NCBI RefSeq assembly: GCF_016545825.1 | Contig: NC_052618.1 | Location: forward strand, 20,659,561 to 20,723,560 | Direction of reading: 5' to 3' | Source: Eucalyptus grandis | Lineage: Eukaryota; Streptophyta; Magnoliopsida; Myrtales; Myrtaceae | DNA length: 64,000 bases | Shown: positions 23,020 to 34,158 of the stretch, in pieces | Numbering within the stretch: the first letter of the stretch is position 1 | How the letters are laid out: every line of letters starts with the position of its first letter | Position numbers and translations under genes: made by a program | Notes under the pieces: generated by a model | What the model saw: only the letters and a program-made list of their open reading frames with translations | Databases searched by the model: none | What the model was told of the DNA's origin: nothing

Positions 23020-23335
23020 AGATAAATGCCACAAAAAATCCAAAATTATGACCATTATGACATAAATATTCTAAACTTTATTTTTTTGTCATTAAAAACC
23101 CTAAACTTATCCAATGTAATACAATTTCCTCAACTTTTTTTGTATCACGAAAAAGCTCAAACTTATATATATGACATATATGCCTCATATTTCAATTCTG
23201 TTAAATATATATTTATCACATTGGTATCAATTCAGAACTTTTTTCTATGGGTTTTTGTATCTCAATAAATATTTGGGGTATTAGCGATAGAAAAAAAAAA
23301 TATTGAGGTACTTGTATCACAATAGACATAGTTTA
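23020..23335. repeat. Dispersed 'caaaaaatcc...aaaccctaaac' repeat fragment
   Basis: Recurring phrases such as 'ttaaaaaccctaaactta' and 'gtatcacgaaaaagctcaaac' resemble the repeat entering the window at 63850-64000 and a short piece at 38577-38690. Non-coding and AT-rich. Confidence 0.4.
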
Positions 23336-23437
23336 AAATCTTTTGTTGTATTAACCATCCTTTAAATTGCTTCTTAAATCCAAACTAGAAAAAATAAAAA
23401 TTGCTTCTTAAACCAATTCCCCTCTTTAGACATTTTT

Positions 23438-24258
23438 TTGGGCAGAAGAATAGCCCAAGTGCTAAAACTTGGCAGGGAGGTCACTTAAGTGCCAAAACTT
23501 CGGAAATGTACACTTAAGTGCCAATTTCGAAGTAAAGTGGATCACTTAAGTGCCACTCCAGCCAAAATCCGACCAAATTGCTGACGTGGACATTTTCGGC
23601 AAGTTTGGTGCAAAACAACATCGTTTTGCACCGACGTGGTGACAAATTGCAAAAACGATATCGTTTTGTTTCGATGTGTAAATAATTAATATAAAAATTA
23701 ACTAAATTAAATTTAAACTTAATTTTATTTAAAATATTCTAAAAATTAAAAGGGGGCGAAGGGGCGGTGAGGGCCCCGCAAACCTCGCTCAAATGCTGGG
23801 GCGAGGGTTGCAGCCCTCGCCGCCGGTCGGCCGAGGGCTGGCAACCCTGGCCGACCCTCCCCCTCCATCACTAGTCCTTCCCGGCGGCGATGGGGGGAGG
23901 CGGCGGCGAGGGCTCGGCCCTCAGCCGCCCCTTCAGCCACCCTTTTTTTTTATAAATTTTTTAGAATATTTTAAATAAAATTAACTTTAACTTTAATTTA
24001 ATTAATTTTTATATTAATTATTTATACATCACACAAAACGGTGTCATTTTTGCAATTTGTCACCATCGCCGTGCAAAACGACGCCGTTTTGCACCCAACT
24101 CGTCGGAAAATTGACACGTCAGTAATTTGGCCAGATTTTGGCTGGAGTGGCACTTATGGGATCTATTTTACTCCAAAACTGGCACTTAAGTGTACCTTTC
24201 CGAAGTTTGACAGTTAAGTGTCCCTCCGTGCCAAGTTTTGGCACTCCAAGGGTCCCAA
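23438..24258. mobile_element. Foldback element with long inverted arms and GC-rich core
   Basis: The arms, about 300 bp each, are imperfect reverse complements: 'cacttaagtgccaaaactt' on the left answers 'aagttttggcac' and 'ggcacttaagtgta' on the right; 'caaaacaacatcgttttgca' answers 'gcaaaacgacgccgttttgc'; 'attaatataaaaattaa' answers 'ttaatttttatattaatt'. The core (about 23750-23945) is a GC-rich patch of 'gagggct/ccctcgcc' words in sharp contrast with the AT-rich arms. There is no transposase, so it is non-autonomous. A Mutator-like origin is possible but the target duplication is unclear. ORFs over the core are composition artefacts. Confidence 0.75.
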
Positions 24259-25120
24259 ACTCCATTTTTTTGAATAAGAATGCTTCATTAGTTGTTTGTA
24301 GTTTTGTAATAATGAAATTTTTAGATATGGTATTTCAAATAAATGAAGTTATGGTTGTGAAATTGATAATTAGAAATGATTCTTCGGACATTCACAAACA
24401 AAGAAAAAGGGTGGCCGTTGAATTTTCAATAAGCGGCTCACAATGGCCTATGCCGCAACCATTTTGGGTGCGCCGACTAATATTGCAAACTTGAAAAAAA
24501 AAAGCGAAAATAAAATATAATAGCCACTCCAAACAAGTTAAATATTTCTGAGATTACACAATCGACGACATCAATTAAGGACCATGGTCAATTATATCTT
24601 GCTATTATTTGTGAGAGGTACATACATACATATACATATACACACCATAAACATGCCTCGATTTTCACTCGGTTACCGCTTTCCTATTTTTTATTCTTTA
24701 CCTTACAAAGTTTGCTACCCGAATTTTATCCTTGGAAACCACTTTGCACCTCATTTCGGCTATACTTATGGACTTATTTATACTACAGGACCTCATTTCG
24801 AGATCCTGTAGTTCTTTGTCATCCATGCAACCCTGAGTTCCTGTAATTCTTCACTCAGCCTTCAGGCATATCCTTGCATGTTAACAATGCTCGTTCCTCT
24901 CATCACAGTACATTATACAATATGCCCCTTTTTATCGGCAAGTCAGAATTTCATATTGGATCAACGGCTAAATAAGGCAGCAAATCCTCCCGCATGCTCA
25001 GGAATCTGTACAGCGATCGGTCAAATCCCAAATAGCACAAAGTGATCCATACACAAGTGATCTATCTCCCTTGTATAGCCTTTTTAACGTGTACCTCTAT
25101 CAAGTCAGGGATTCACCGTG
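24259..25120. other. Non-coding stretch, no gene recognised
   Basis: Mixed composition. A 75-codon plus-strand frame at 24584-24811 is aromatic-rich but has no recognisable domain or neighbours that would support it. Confidence 0.4.
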
Positions 25121-25149
25121 AAAGAAGTTTTATGGAGACAACAATTTCG

Positions 25150-25860
25150 AGTAAGCCAAACATGGTACAAGTATGCATTCCATGAAAGCTTGGACAGCAA
25201 GCAAGGAAAAGATTTTCCTTTAAATGCAGCTACAGCCCAATTAACTTCAATATGCCAATCTGCAAGCCTTCTTGAAACATGATGCAGCTGCTGCCACGCC
25301 TTAAGTGAAACCGGACAGCAAAAGAATCAAGTGATCTCGACTCTCATTTTCTCCATTGCACAAGCAACAAGTTGGGAAACTTGAATATGCCTCTTGACAA
25401 ATCTATTTTTGAGACCCAATGAGTATTTAGAAAAACACTAGGATGACACCAAATGAGTTTACACCATGGTACTTTAAGACCCTAACTCAGGTAGCGTTCC
25501 TAGCATTCGCAACCAAAAATTTTCTAGTGAGAGAGAGTTGCCAAATAACTCATCAGCTGAAGCAGAATTAGGTTCAGTAACGCCACAAAGACCGGCTTGA
25601 ATCTCAATTAGATCATCAGATCTTACAGGGGGCCAATGCCAATGACACCCCAGGATCACCCCAGCTACTTTTGAATGAAATTTGCAGGCCAAAATCATGA
25701 ATTTATCGGCCAGAAAACCTTTGAAGCAGAGGACCAATGGGGAATGCCAATTATCATACCAAAGAAAAGTAGACTTTCCATCCCCAGCAGGACGCCCTAA
25801 TGAAAGTTCTAGCGGCATGCCGACGCTTCAAAGTTTTCCTCCTAGTTTTACTAGCTAAAG
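25150..25860 (-). pseudogene. LINE fragment (RT C-terminal / zf-RVT region)
   Basis: The minus-strand frame at 25474-25818 reads GDGKSTFLWYDNWHSP and then KFHSKVAGVI, the 'GdGxxxxfWxDxW' box that follows the RT in plant L1-like elements. Downstream, near 25360-25470, codons for KVPWCKLIWCHPSVF and NTHWVSKIDLS continue it, matching the start of the zf-RVT domain. Isolated, frameshifted and without RT core or tail; a fragment only. Confidence 0.65.
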
Positions 25861-26389
25861 CACTTATCCTTTGGCTTGTGAAACTCAAGCCAGACAGCAC
25901 AAACAGAACCAGCTTCTGCAGAGACCATCCAGATACACGTCATAATGCAAGCTTTGCTCCAACATTCCATCTTTTTTTTTACCAAGGCCGCCTTCTTCTT
26001 TAGACAAGCACAAAGTATGCAGACTCATCTTAGCCCCTTTGGTAATAAAAGTAATTTCACCCTGCTGAAAGCACCCGTAAAATATAAGGACTACAAAAAG
26101 CCCTTAAATACATAAACAAAAATTAGGATAAATGATGCCACTAGTGCTATAACTTTTGTATGGCCCTTAACACTCAAGTGAGGGCTACAGAAAAAGTTAC
26201 GATAGTTGTGATATTCTTGTTTAGGAAAAATTATGCAATCACAAAATTAGCTTAATCTTCCACTTCAACACTAGTGTCTAACCATCTCTGGAACTTCCAT
26301 CTATTGTATAGATTAATTTGGGTCTATCCATATGGAAAACCTTAAAAATACTCAAATAAGAAAAATCTCAAGATACGTGCTATATCGAC
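25861..26389. other. Non-coding stretch left of duplicated unit A
   Basis: No ORF or repeat family recognised. Homology with unit B starts at about 26390, at 'catcagggagttgtcaa'. Confidence 0.4.
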
Positions 26390-29039
26390 ATCAGGGAGTT
26401 GTCAATTTCATTCTACTTTACACATTTTTTCGAAATTTCTATTGCAACGAAGCTTGGTACTATATCGACATTCTGTTGTTCCGGTTACATAGGCACATCT
26501 CAGAACTGGCCTTGGACATTGAATTGATCAATGAAAGTTCCTTATAAGCATGAATAAGTCTTATAAGCCGTGCAAAAATCCGTAGAAGCCCCGAGTCGAG
26601 GAATAGGATCATTGCAAATAGAGACCGTAACCGTGGCTGCTTATGACAGCTTGATCACTTCAGCTTTTATCAATCGTGACCCTCTTCTCTGTATCTCCAA
26701 GCGAAGTACTTTACTGAAACCATTCATCATAATTCAATGACTAATGCAAACGGATAAATCCACAATTTTGGTAACATGAGAGGAAAACGAAGTACATCAA
26801 GCATCTACATTTCCTGTAATCAGACTCCATTAGCTTAAAACTTTTCAAGTTGTAGTCGTTGTGGACTTTTCTAATGAATTCACATTATTTCGTCGGACAT
26901 CCATCCATAGATATCCCTTTCGTGGTCGGACAACTCGCCAAGTCACAATGCTCGCCGCCCGTTCCCCACCAATTCAGTCCTTTGTTCTCCATTCCTAGAC
27001 AAAAAGTACAAAAGCACCCCCATGAATGCCACTCCCGCGTCCATTGCTGCAGAGAGCACGTAGTTGTACCTCTGCCACAACTTCTTCCGGTAACGGAAGA
27101 CAAAGAAATTGAATATTGTCCCAACGAGTACCCACGCATTGTAATTCAATGGTGTGGCAGGCGGCATGTAACCCGTCGCCCCAAGGAGCACCGGGAGGTT
27201 AATCAGCGGGATCCAGGATTTGTCTGGGAATGCCTTGTGCAGCAACCAGACTAGGAACGGGCCCACTGCGCCGCCGAGGAAGAACCAGTTCATGGCCTGG
27301 TAGTTCCCTTGGACTCCAAAGATGCGCTTGGGCCCTGCCAAGCCCCATATCACGGAGGCGTCGAAGAATACCCTGTCATTCGGGCACGTCCAGGGGCTGT
27401 CTGGCGGCAGGAGCTCAGTTTGGCATATGTTGGTGATGGAGTTGAGCAGCCACCATGCCACAGCCATGTTCACGGTCCCGGCAATGATCGTGCCAATGAA
27501 CTGCATCAGCCATGGTGGGTTTTAATTCCAACAACCAGCCAAAATACTTCCAGCAATCTAAGATTTTGTCATAAGTAATCAATAGAATGTACCTGAACTA
27601 AGAACATGGATCTTGGAGGGATCTTCATGTAATGTCCAAGCTTGAAGTCATTGAGGAAGGCCACAGCCTGGCCATGCTCATGTAGCCGTAGGTCTTGAAG
27701 CACACATTGGCTATCGGATGACCCCGATATATCACCCCCATGATATATTCTGTAATAATGTTCAATCCCGGTGTCAGTAAATGAAGGTCATATCAAGAAT
27801 CGGTGTCAATATTTTAAGGTACCAATGATGCAAAGCAATAAGACTTGTTCATTTTTTTTTATTTTTTTTGTTCAGCAGACATGACCTGATTCGTCGTGGC
27901 GGTGATGATACTGATTGGAAGAGTGAAGATAAAAGCAAAGGTGCTGGCAAAGAGAAGTCCCCACCACGGCATTTGGACCTCCTTGTTCAAGAATATGCAG
28001 AGCGCGAGAGACACTGCGACAGTTAGAACCAGCAACAAATAAAACCACCACGAAGGGATGTCCTTGTATCTTCTCATCAATCTCGTGTGGATGTCTTCCT
28101 TCCCCTTGTATGAGGCACGATACCGCTCATATATTTCTCTGTCCCCAATGTCCGAGCAAGCAACATTTCAGAATCTATTTCATCCATATCAGAGGACAAA
28201 AGCCAAGATCCAGAGACTTAATCAGGTCAAGATGTAATTAGTACCTTCCATAGAAGAAGCCAACATGGGTCAGTGTGGAAGCGATGGTTGCAAAACCGAA
28301 CCCATAAGTGAAAGCAAAGAGCGTGCTGAGATGAATCCGTCCTTGATCCTCATATTTGGCCAAGTCCAGCTCGAAGTTGCTGTTCACGATGGCCGTGATG
28401 TTGTACGCCTGGCCTTGTTTCGTGAATAAGTTCGATGAAAAGATGGGAAATCTATCCGCACCATACAAATTGAATCCCCAATATGCTAACGGGATGGCAA
28501 CATACACCACCAATGCGTACCCCGCAAAGACGTTCATTATGGCGAAGAACGGGCATATGAGAGGGCTGAATAAGAAGGAAGCGACCACAGTCCAATCGAG
28601 GGTCAGTGCTCCAAGCCCGAGCCCTTTCATCCCGGACCCGATCTGCTGAGCTGTGACTGACTTGGAGAAGATCCAGCAAATCCAGGATATGTTTGTGAGC
28701 GTTGAGAAGAGGTAGCCTGGGATGACGTACCACGAGAAGCTGCATATCAAGGCTATTATGAAGAATTTTGCCCGCGACATGCGTCGATCATCTTTCTCAT
28801 GCAAGGCCCTGCGAAATTCATATTACATACCAATTTCAGATGACAGACAATCTGCTGAACATGATTATTTTTGCACATTCAGCTTATCGTTAGCAAATGC
28901 AACCTGGAAAGTACCAATTATCCTAACAACAACATATTTCATTACGATATGGCGATCGAACACTTCACAGGTACTGAATTTGGATCATACAGATACTCAA
29001 GAAACTTCATAATCGAATTATAAACTTCTTAAGCCCATT

Positions 29040-29480
29040 ATGTCAAAATGTCCCTTGGAGCGTAGTCATCTTTTCCTTAGAGAATGGAAAGCTTCGACAA
29101 TGAACATGGTTATCTGTACTTATGAACGGTGTTTTGATTCTCTCGCTCCATCTTGTTGTTCCTAATTGCTGCCAATCAGCTTATGCTTACTCATCGGATC
29201 TATATCCTACTCGGCTCTAACTCAAGATCTTGTCTTACCGCTATTGTTATGGGACGGATTTCTTGCTGCCGACGTTGATCAGGGGTTAGATACTCTCTAG
29301 CCCAATACAATTTCCACGCCGAGCTTCCTGCATCGACGTCCCGTTTAAGTCGCATTTTGAGAGCGAAACGCTCCTTAATTTCCTCGTTGAAGTAGGAATT
29401 GCTGCTGGTATGATCTCATCAGACCTTTCGTGACAGCTATAGAAACTTCAGCGGAGCAATATGCACTTTAGTCAATGCAT
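29040..29480. other. Conserved, less AT-rich island in intron 2 of copy A
   Basis: Clearly richer in GC than the surrounding intron and closely matched by 57530-57980 in copy B, which has about 22 extra bases ('ggcctaactatctcct'). No ORF or RNA gene recognised. It could be an old organelle-derived or repeat insertion that predates the duplication. Confidence 0.4.
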
Positions 29481-29997
29481 GCAACCATGTTCACAGAAAT
29501 CTTTGATTTGTTGTGACTCCAGATGGAATATTTCAAAGAGAATGATCAATTAATAAAGGGATAATTAAGTAATTAATCGGTATAAGAAAGAAGAACAGTC
29601 GAAGGTTACGAAATTCAGTAATAAAGTCAATCATAAATAAAGGCTAGCTAAGGATATCTACCTAAATTATATGTTCATGTATTATAATAGGATGCCAATT
29701 CAATAAGAAATCTTCAAGGAAAAATCATAAGTTCAGTTAATTTAGTTATAAACTTTTCAATTTTATTAATATAATTTTGAATATCCTCACAAAACCCCAA
29801 AGATGTCTCCATGTTGATTGCCACTGTCCATCTTAGTGTGTCACGCAAAACAACCAACAACATTGGAGTTCCGCACAGAAATTTTAGGACCGTATCGTGA
29901 GTCGCCACGATAAACCAGCCAAAGTATTTCCTGTCGCTTGCACATGGACAACTCTTCTTATTATATTCAATAAACCATCGTTAGACATAGAATATAT

Positions 29998-30909
29998 AGG
30001 GAAAATTATAAATAAGGGTTAAAGTAACCATAACAATTTCAAACGAAGACTTTACTCGTCGGCCGGTCAAAGGCATTTTTTTGCCCAATAAAATTTCAAA
30101 TATTATCTAAATATATTAAAATAAATTAATTTTCTTTAAAAAAGAAGAATAAAATCAGGCAAGGGCTTAGCCCTCGCCATCACCCCACCATCGCCAACCC
30201 ACCATCGCCAAGAGTCTATGATGGTGGGGATGGTCGACGAAGGGTTGGCGAGTCATTGGGTACCAACTAGACCGCAAGCGATGGCCAACACTCGTGGCTG
30301 ACCCTTGCTGGTGGTGGCCCTTGGTCAGATCTAGGCAAGGGCCAACAACCTCCCTTGGCTAACCATCCTCCACCATCATTGGCCCTTCTTGATGATGGTG
30401 GGGTGGCGGTGTTGAGGGTTGCAAGCCCTTGTTGTTTTCCCTTCCCCTTCCATTATTTTGAAATTTAGTTTGTCATCTAATACAAAAAAGACAAAAGGAA
30501 AAAAATTCAAAAATTAAAGGACGAAAATGCTCTAATTAGCTGATGAGTTAGGCAATCTTTTAAGATTTTTTTTTTTTTTTTTATCAATCCTACTATAATC
30601 TTACTCTAACTCTCACTCTTAGACTTTTGCTTTACCCTGCCTCCTTACAGGGTGCGTGAGTCGAAATCCACATTTGAAACTAAATTGTCCATATCCCAAC
30701 CCTCCTGAGAATGTGGAGATTCGAAACCCCTACCTCCTCCTTCCATATTGGAAGGGTGGCTACTCGGGTAAACCCCAGTAGTTGGCAACTTTTTAAGATT
30801 GATATGGTCATTTCAAGCCTCTTCACTATGCCCTTATTTGAAAAATGATAACACTTTAACTTCTTATTTAAAACAAGTTCCATTCAAACTCTTATTTGAA
30901 ATTTTCCCT
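29998..30909. mobile_element. Foldback element in intron 2 of copy A (contains the SINE)
   Basis: The ends 'agggaaaattataaataag' and 'cttatttgaaattttccct' are inverted. The core (about 30150-30450) is GC-richer with 'gggttggcgag', 'agggcttagccctcgcc' and similar words. The same element sits at 58731-59394 in copy B, so it was there before the duplication. Non-autonomous, no ORFs of its own. Confidence 0.7.
30566..30783 (-). mobile_element. SINE-like insertion with A-tail and 15-bp target duplication
   Basis: A 17-base T-run at the left is the A-tail of a minus-strand retroposon of about 218 bp. It is bracketed by ggcaatcttttaaga (30551-30565) and ggcaactttttaaga (30784-30798), a 15-bp duplication with one mismatch. 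The paralogous position in copy B (59267-59281, ggcaattctttaaga) has a single copy and no insert. On the minus strand 'ggtttcgaatctcc' resembles a pol III B box, which would make it a tRNA-derived SINE; an A box is not clear. Confidence 0.8.
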
Positions 30910-32350
30910 AATATAATATATGTGTGAGTATATATATATATAGTCCCAATGCGATGTCAAAGCGGAGAGGCCAGCAAAAGCTGCCACCACACACTCTGTA
31001 ACCACTTCACCTTAGATGTAAATGTTGTCAAAACATATATATCATGATCTAACTAAATTCCTCTCGAAGCTATCTTTTTTGACCTCCCGAGCTAAATTTT
31101 TGTAATCCGACCCTTCAAAGCCAAGTTCCTGCATCCGCCATTGTACTCACCACATGACGCAAGCCTCCTCATACAATGAAAATTGACAGATCTCATTTCG
31201 TACTGATTAGTATCTTCCAATCACTGGAGTGGCTCGGATCATATCACCGGACCAGGCTAGGCCGGACCGGACTAGAGTGACCCTCTGACCCGACCAATTT
31301 GTATTCTACTATGATCTATAGATACTGTTCATTATAGTCCGGTGGCTTGTCTTCTTTCTATCCGCTTTAGGTGGTCTTTAACCGTGGGCTTCCCTTGTAT
31401 ACTTATTTAATATATGGCAGCTTAATTATAAAGATAATATTTAGAATATAATTTTAGAAAGAAAAAGGACCAGGGCTGCTGGGGCCATACATGCCGACAG
31501 CTTCCACGTGCATGGTAACCCATGCCTTATATTTGAATTCTACGCCCATCCTTCGTTTTGAGCTCACGCATGCTGGAGAATAACAAGTCGCAAATGCACG
31601 CTTAAGATATCTGAGAAGACAATTGGATGGGCACTGCGGAGACAAATTGCTAACTTGTGGCTATTATGTCTCCTACAACTTAGCTTTTTCCTCCCCTTTT
31701 TAATTATGTTTATGATGAGGGAGAAAAAGAAAGATGAGATGAATCAATCGAGAAAATCTAATTGCAATTTTTTATTAAATAATGTGACGGAAGGTTTTAC
31801 GTAGCTTTTCAGAATAAAAATTTGCATACTGACATCATGGGTTTCTCTTGTGAGGCTAGCTAGCACCCTCTTGGCACAAAAATAAATTTTGTACTACAGA
31901 AACAAATTTGTCCCTTTGTTTGAATGTGCATATGACGTTGGTTATTGTTAAGATAGATATCTCTTAATTATTATTATAAAGAATAATTATTACTTTTGGT
32001 TTCTTTTCTACCATGACAGAGATCCATTTAGTTTACAGGAGATGATTGACCCAATTCATCCTTTACGTCAAAATTTAAAACTGAAGAATTGATTAAATCG
32101 ATGGTAGAGAGAATTTCTTAATTTCAAGCAGCAAACATTATTAATTATCTCTTGGAGAAAGGGTGATTTTGTGCAATTTCCTTAAAAATAAAAACAAAAA
32201 TGATGAATTACTAACCGGAAGAGGGAGACTTGAACGAGAGTGCTGGGCCACCACATGTGAGCAGGCTCCACCGCGTACTTCCTCAGCAGCCCGGCCCATC
32301 CGTATCCCAGCACCTGCACTCCTCTTTTCCTCACATCATTAGCATTCTCT

Positions 32351-32410
32351 TTGGCCACCAAAAAAAAAAAAAAAAAAAAAAACTATTTTTCCATGCAACT
32401 TTTATCCTCT
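32351..32410. repeat. A-rich insert close to the exon 2 acceptor (copy A only)
   Basis: 60 bp including 23 consecutive A (32360-32382), absent from copy B, which reads straight through 'cattctctactttg' at about 60796-60806. On the gene strand it places a long T tract about 45-70 nt upstream of the intron-1 acceptor. The insert is flanked by 'tctct'/'cctct'. Confidence 0.65.
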
Positions 32411-33120
32411 ACTTTGAAAATTCTATACTTTGTAACTGAGATATATATCGGAGAAAACATACAATCTTTTTTGGGCTCTTGTATTACATCAAGTTTCTTC
32501 AGCTCTAAAATGTAGAACCTAGGTGTTTTGCAATCTCGAGTGAGCATTAAATAGTACAAAATAAAAATTGAGATACAATAAATGTCACAATTTATATACA
32601 ACGATCATTTGGATACCATGTCTTTTTTATCAATCAATTAGGTGACATAACTTTTCAAAAATATTAACTCAAGCAACATCCACAATTTACCTTACTGAAA
32701 AATTTGATGTGCAGCATTTGATTTTCAATCACTTGTTGAGACCGTTTTTTAAAAGTTATATCACTCAATTGATTGATTGAAAAGTTATAACAATCAAATG
32801 ATTGATTGATAAGTTACATCAACAAAATTAGTACTGTGCAAAAGACGATGATATTTGTTATGATTTTTTTAATACAAAGTGCAAATGGAAGTATGTCAGG
32901 AATACTTTATCCTAATGGGAATTCATATGTTAGGACCATCTCTAGATACTTTTGGATTTTTACAGTGTACAATAAGTTTCGCTTCCTAGTAATTTTAGGC
33001 AATTCTGAGGCTTAGAGTATAAGCCTGTGTTTGTTTAAGTGCTCTTCACCAGCTGATGATTAGAATGTGACATGAATCTCATCTCATATCATCCAACTAA
33101 TACAGACTGAGAAAGTTTTT

Positions 33121-33350
33121 CGCGGCCTATTTGTATTAGACTTACTTTATTTTGTCTCAAATCAAGTTTAGGCAAAATTCGGGACAACACCTAAAGTTCA
33201 TTCTTTTTTTTAGACAAAATAAAGTTCGGGCCAAATTTGTGACAATCCTTAAAGTTCGTGCTTTTCTTTTTTAGGCAAAATAAAGTTCGTGTCAGAATTG
33301 AGACAACACCTAAAGTTCGTTCTTTTTTATAGAATTGGCCCAAAGTTTTT
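33121..33350. repeat. Intron 1 segment present only in copy A, with internal tandem repeats
   Basis: In copy B 'gagaaagtttttccatgac' is continuous (about 61506-61524). In copy A the word aaagttttt occurs on both sides (33112-33120 and 33342-33350) of about 221 extra bases. Inside, three units of about 65 bp share 'caaaataaagttcg' and 'acaacacctaaagttcgt'. The flanking 9-bp duplication fits an insertion in A, but slippage or deletion in B between the repeats is equally possible. Confidence 0.65.
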
Positions 33351-33639
33351 CCATGACACACCATTCCACGTGCCCACCACTAGCAAATTATCTCTTTTTA
33401 GTCATGAAATTTAACCTAAAAATACGTAGTTAATAAATTAATTACTTGTCAATGACGTAATATATGTATTATAATATTCCTTTCGCTTGCTTCCTCTTTA
33501 AAGCTAACTGCATGAAATATTTATTGTTGAAAATTTTCCAATTATAGAGTGCCGCGGGCAACTTACTACAAGTCACCTGACTTGCTGGGAATTCTCATAA
33601 AAAGGGTCACTTTGTAAAAATCAAAAGTTAATAAAATAA

Positions 33640-34158
33640 AATAAATATTCTAAATAAATATCTAAAGTGGACATTGTTTCAAATAAATGCTCGAAATATC
33701 ATTATTTTCTTAAATAAAAACTTGAAGTAGATATTATTTCAAATAAGGGCATAAAATAGTCACATTAGTCTCAAAGAAATGCTTGAACTCATTGGTTGGT
33801 GAGGGGCAATTTTGTCTTTTGTATTTTAATTTTTCTTTATTTTTTATTTTTTTCTTTGCATAAAAAGCAAACTCATAAAAAAACTTTTAAAAAGCAAAAA
33901 TACTTGCTTTAAAAAAATAAAATTTTAATCTAGTTAAATTTGAATTTGAATTTAAATTATGTTTGGATGAAAATATATCGGATCGGTCATAATTTTTGTT
34001 GGACGGCATGGTTAAACTATTATTTGAAACAACCATAATTGTTTCATGCCTTTTTGAGATTAATATTGTTACTTCAAACTCTTATTTGAAACATTGTCCA
34101 TCTGATGTTTTTATTTGAGAAAATAAGGGCCTCTCGGGTCTTTATTTGAAATTTTTTT
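33640..34158. mobile_element. Foldback element in intron 1 of copy A
   Basis: 'gacattgtttcaaataaatg' on the left answers 'cttatttgaaacattgtcc' on the right, and the outer ends 'ataaatatctaaag' and 'tctttatttgaaat' are also inverted. The same element is at 61805-62325 in copy B, so it predates the duplication. Confidence 0.65.

Noticed and set aside
23746..23978. Ala/Gly/Pro-rich ORFs on both strands
   Set aside because: They cover the GC-rich core of the foldback element and reflect composition only.
29275..29300. 'ggggttagatactctc' as an rRNA-like segment
   Set aside because: Resemblance to the small-subunit 'ggattagatacc' word is short, and neighbouring rRNA sequence is absent.
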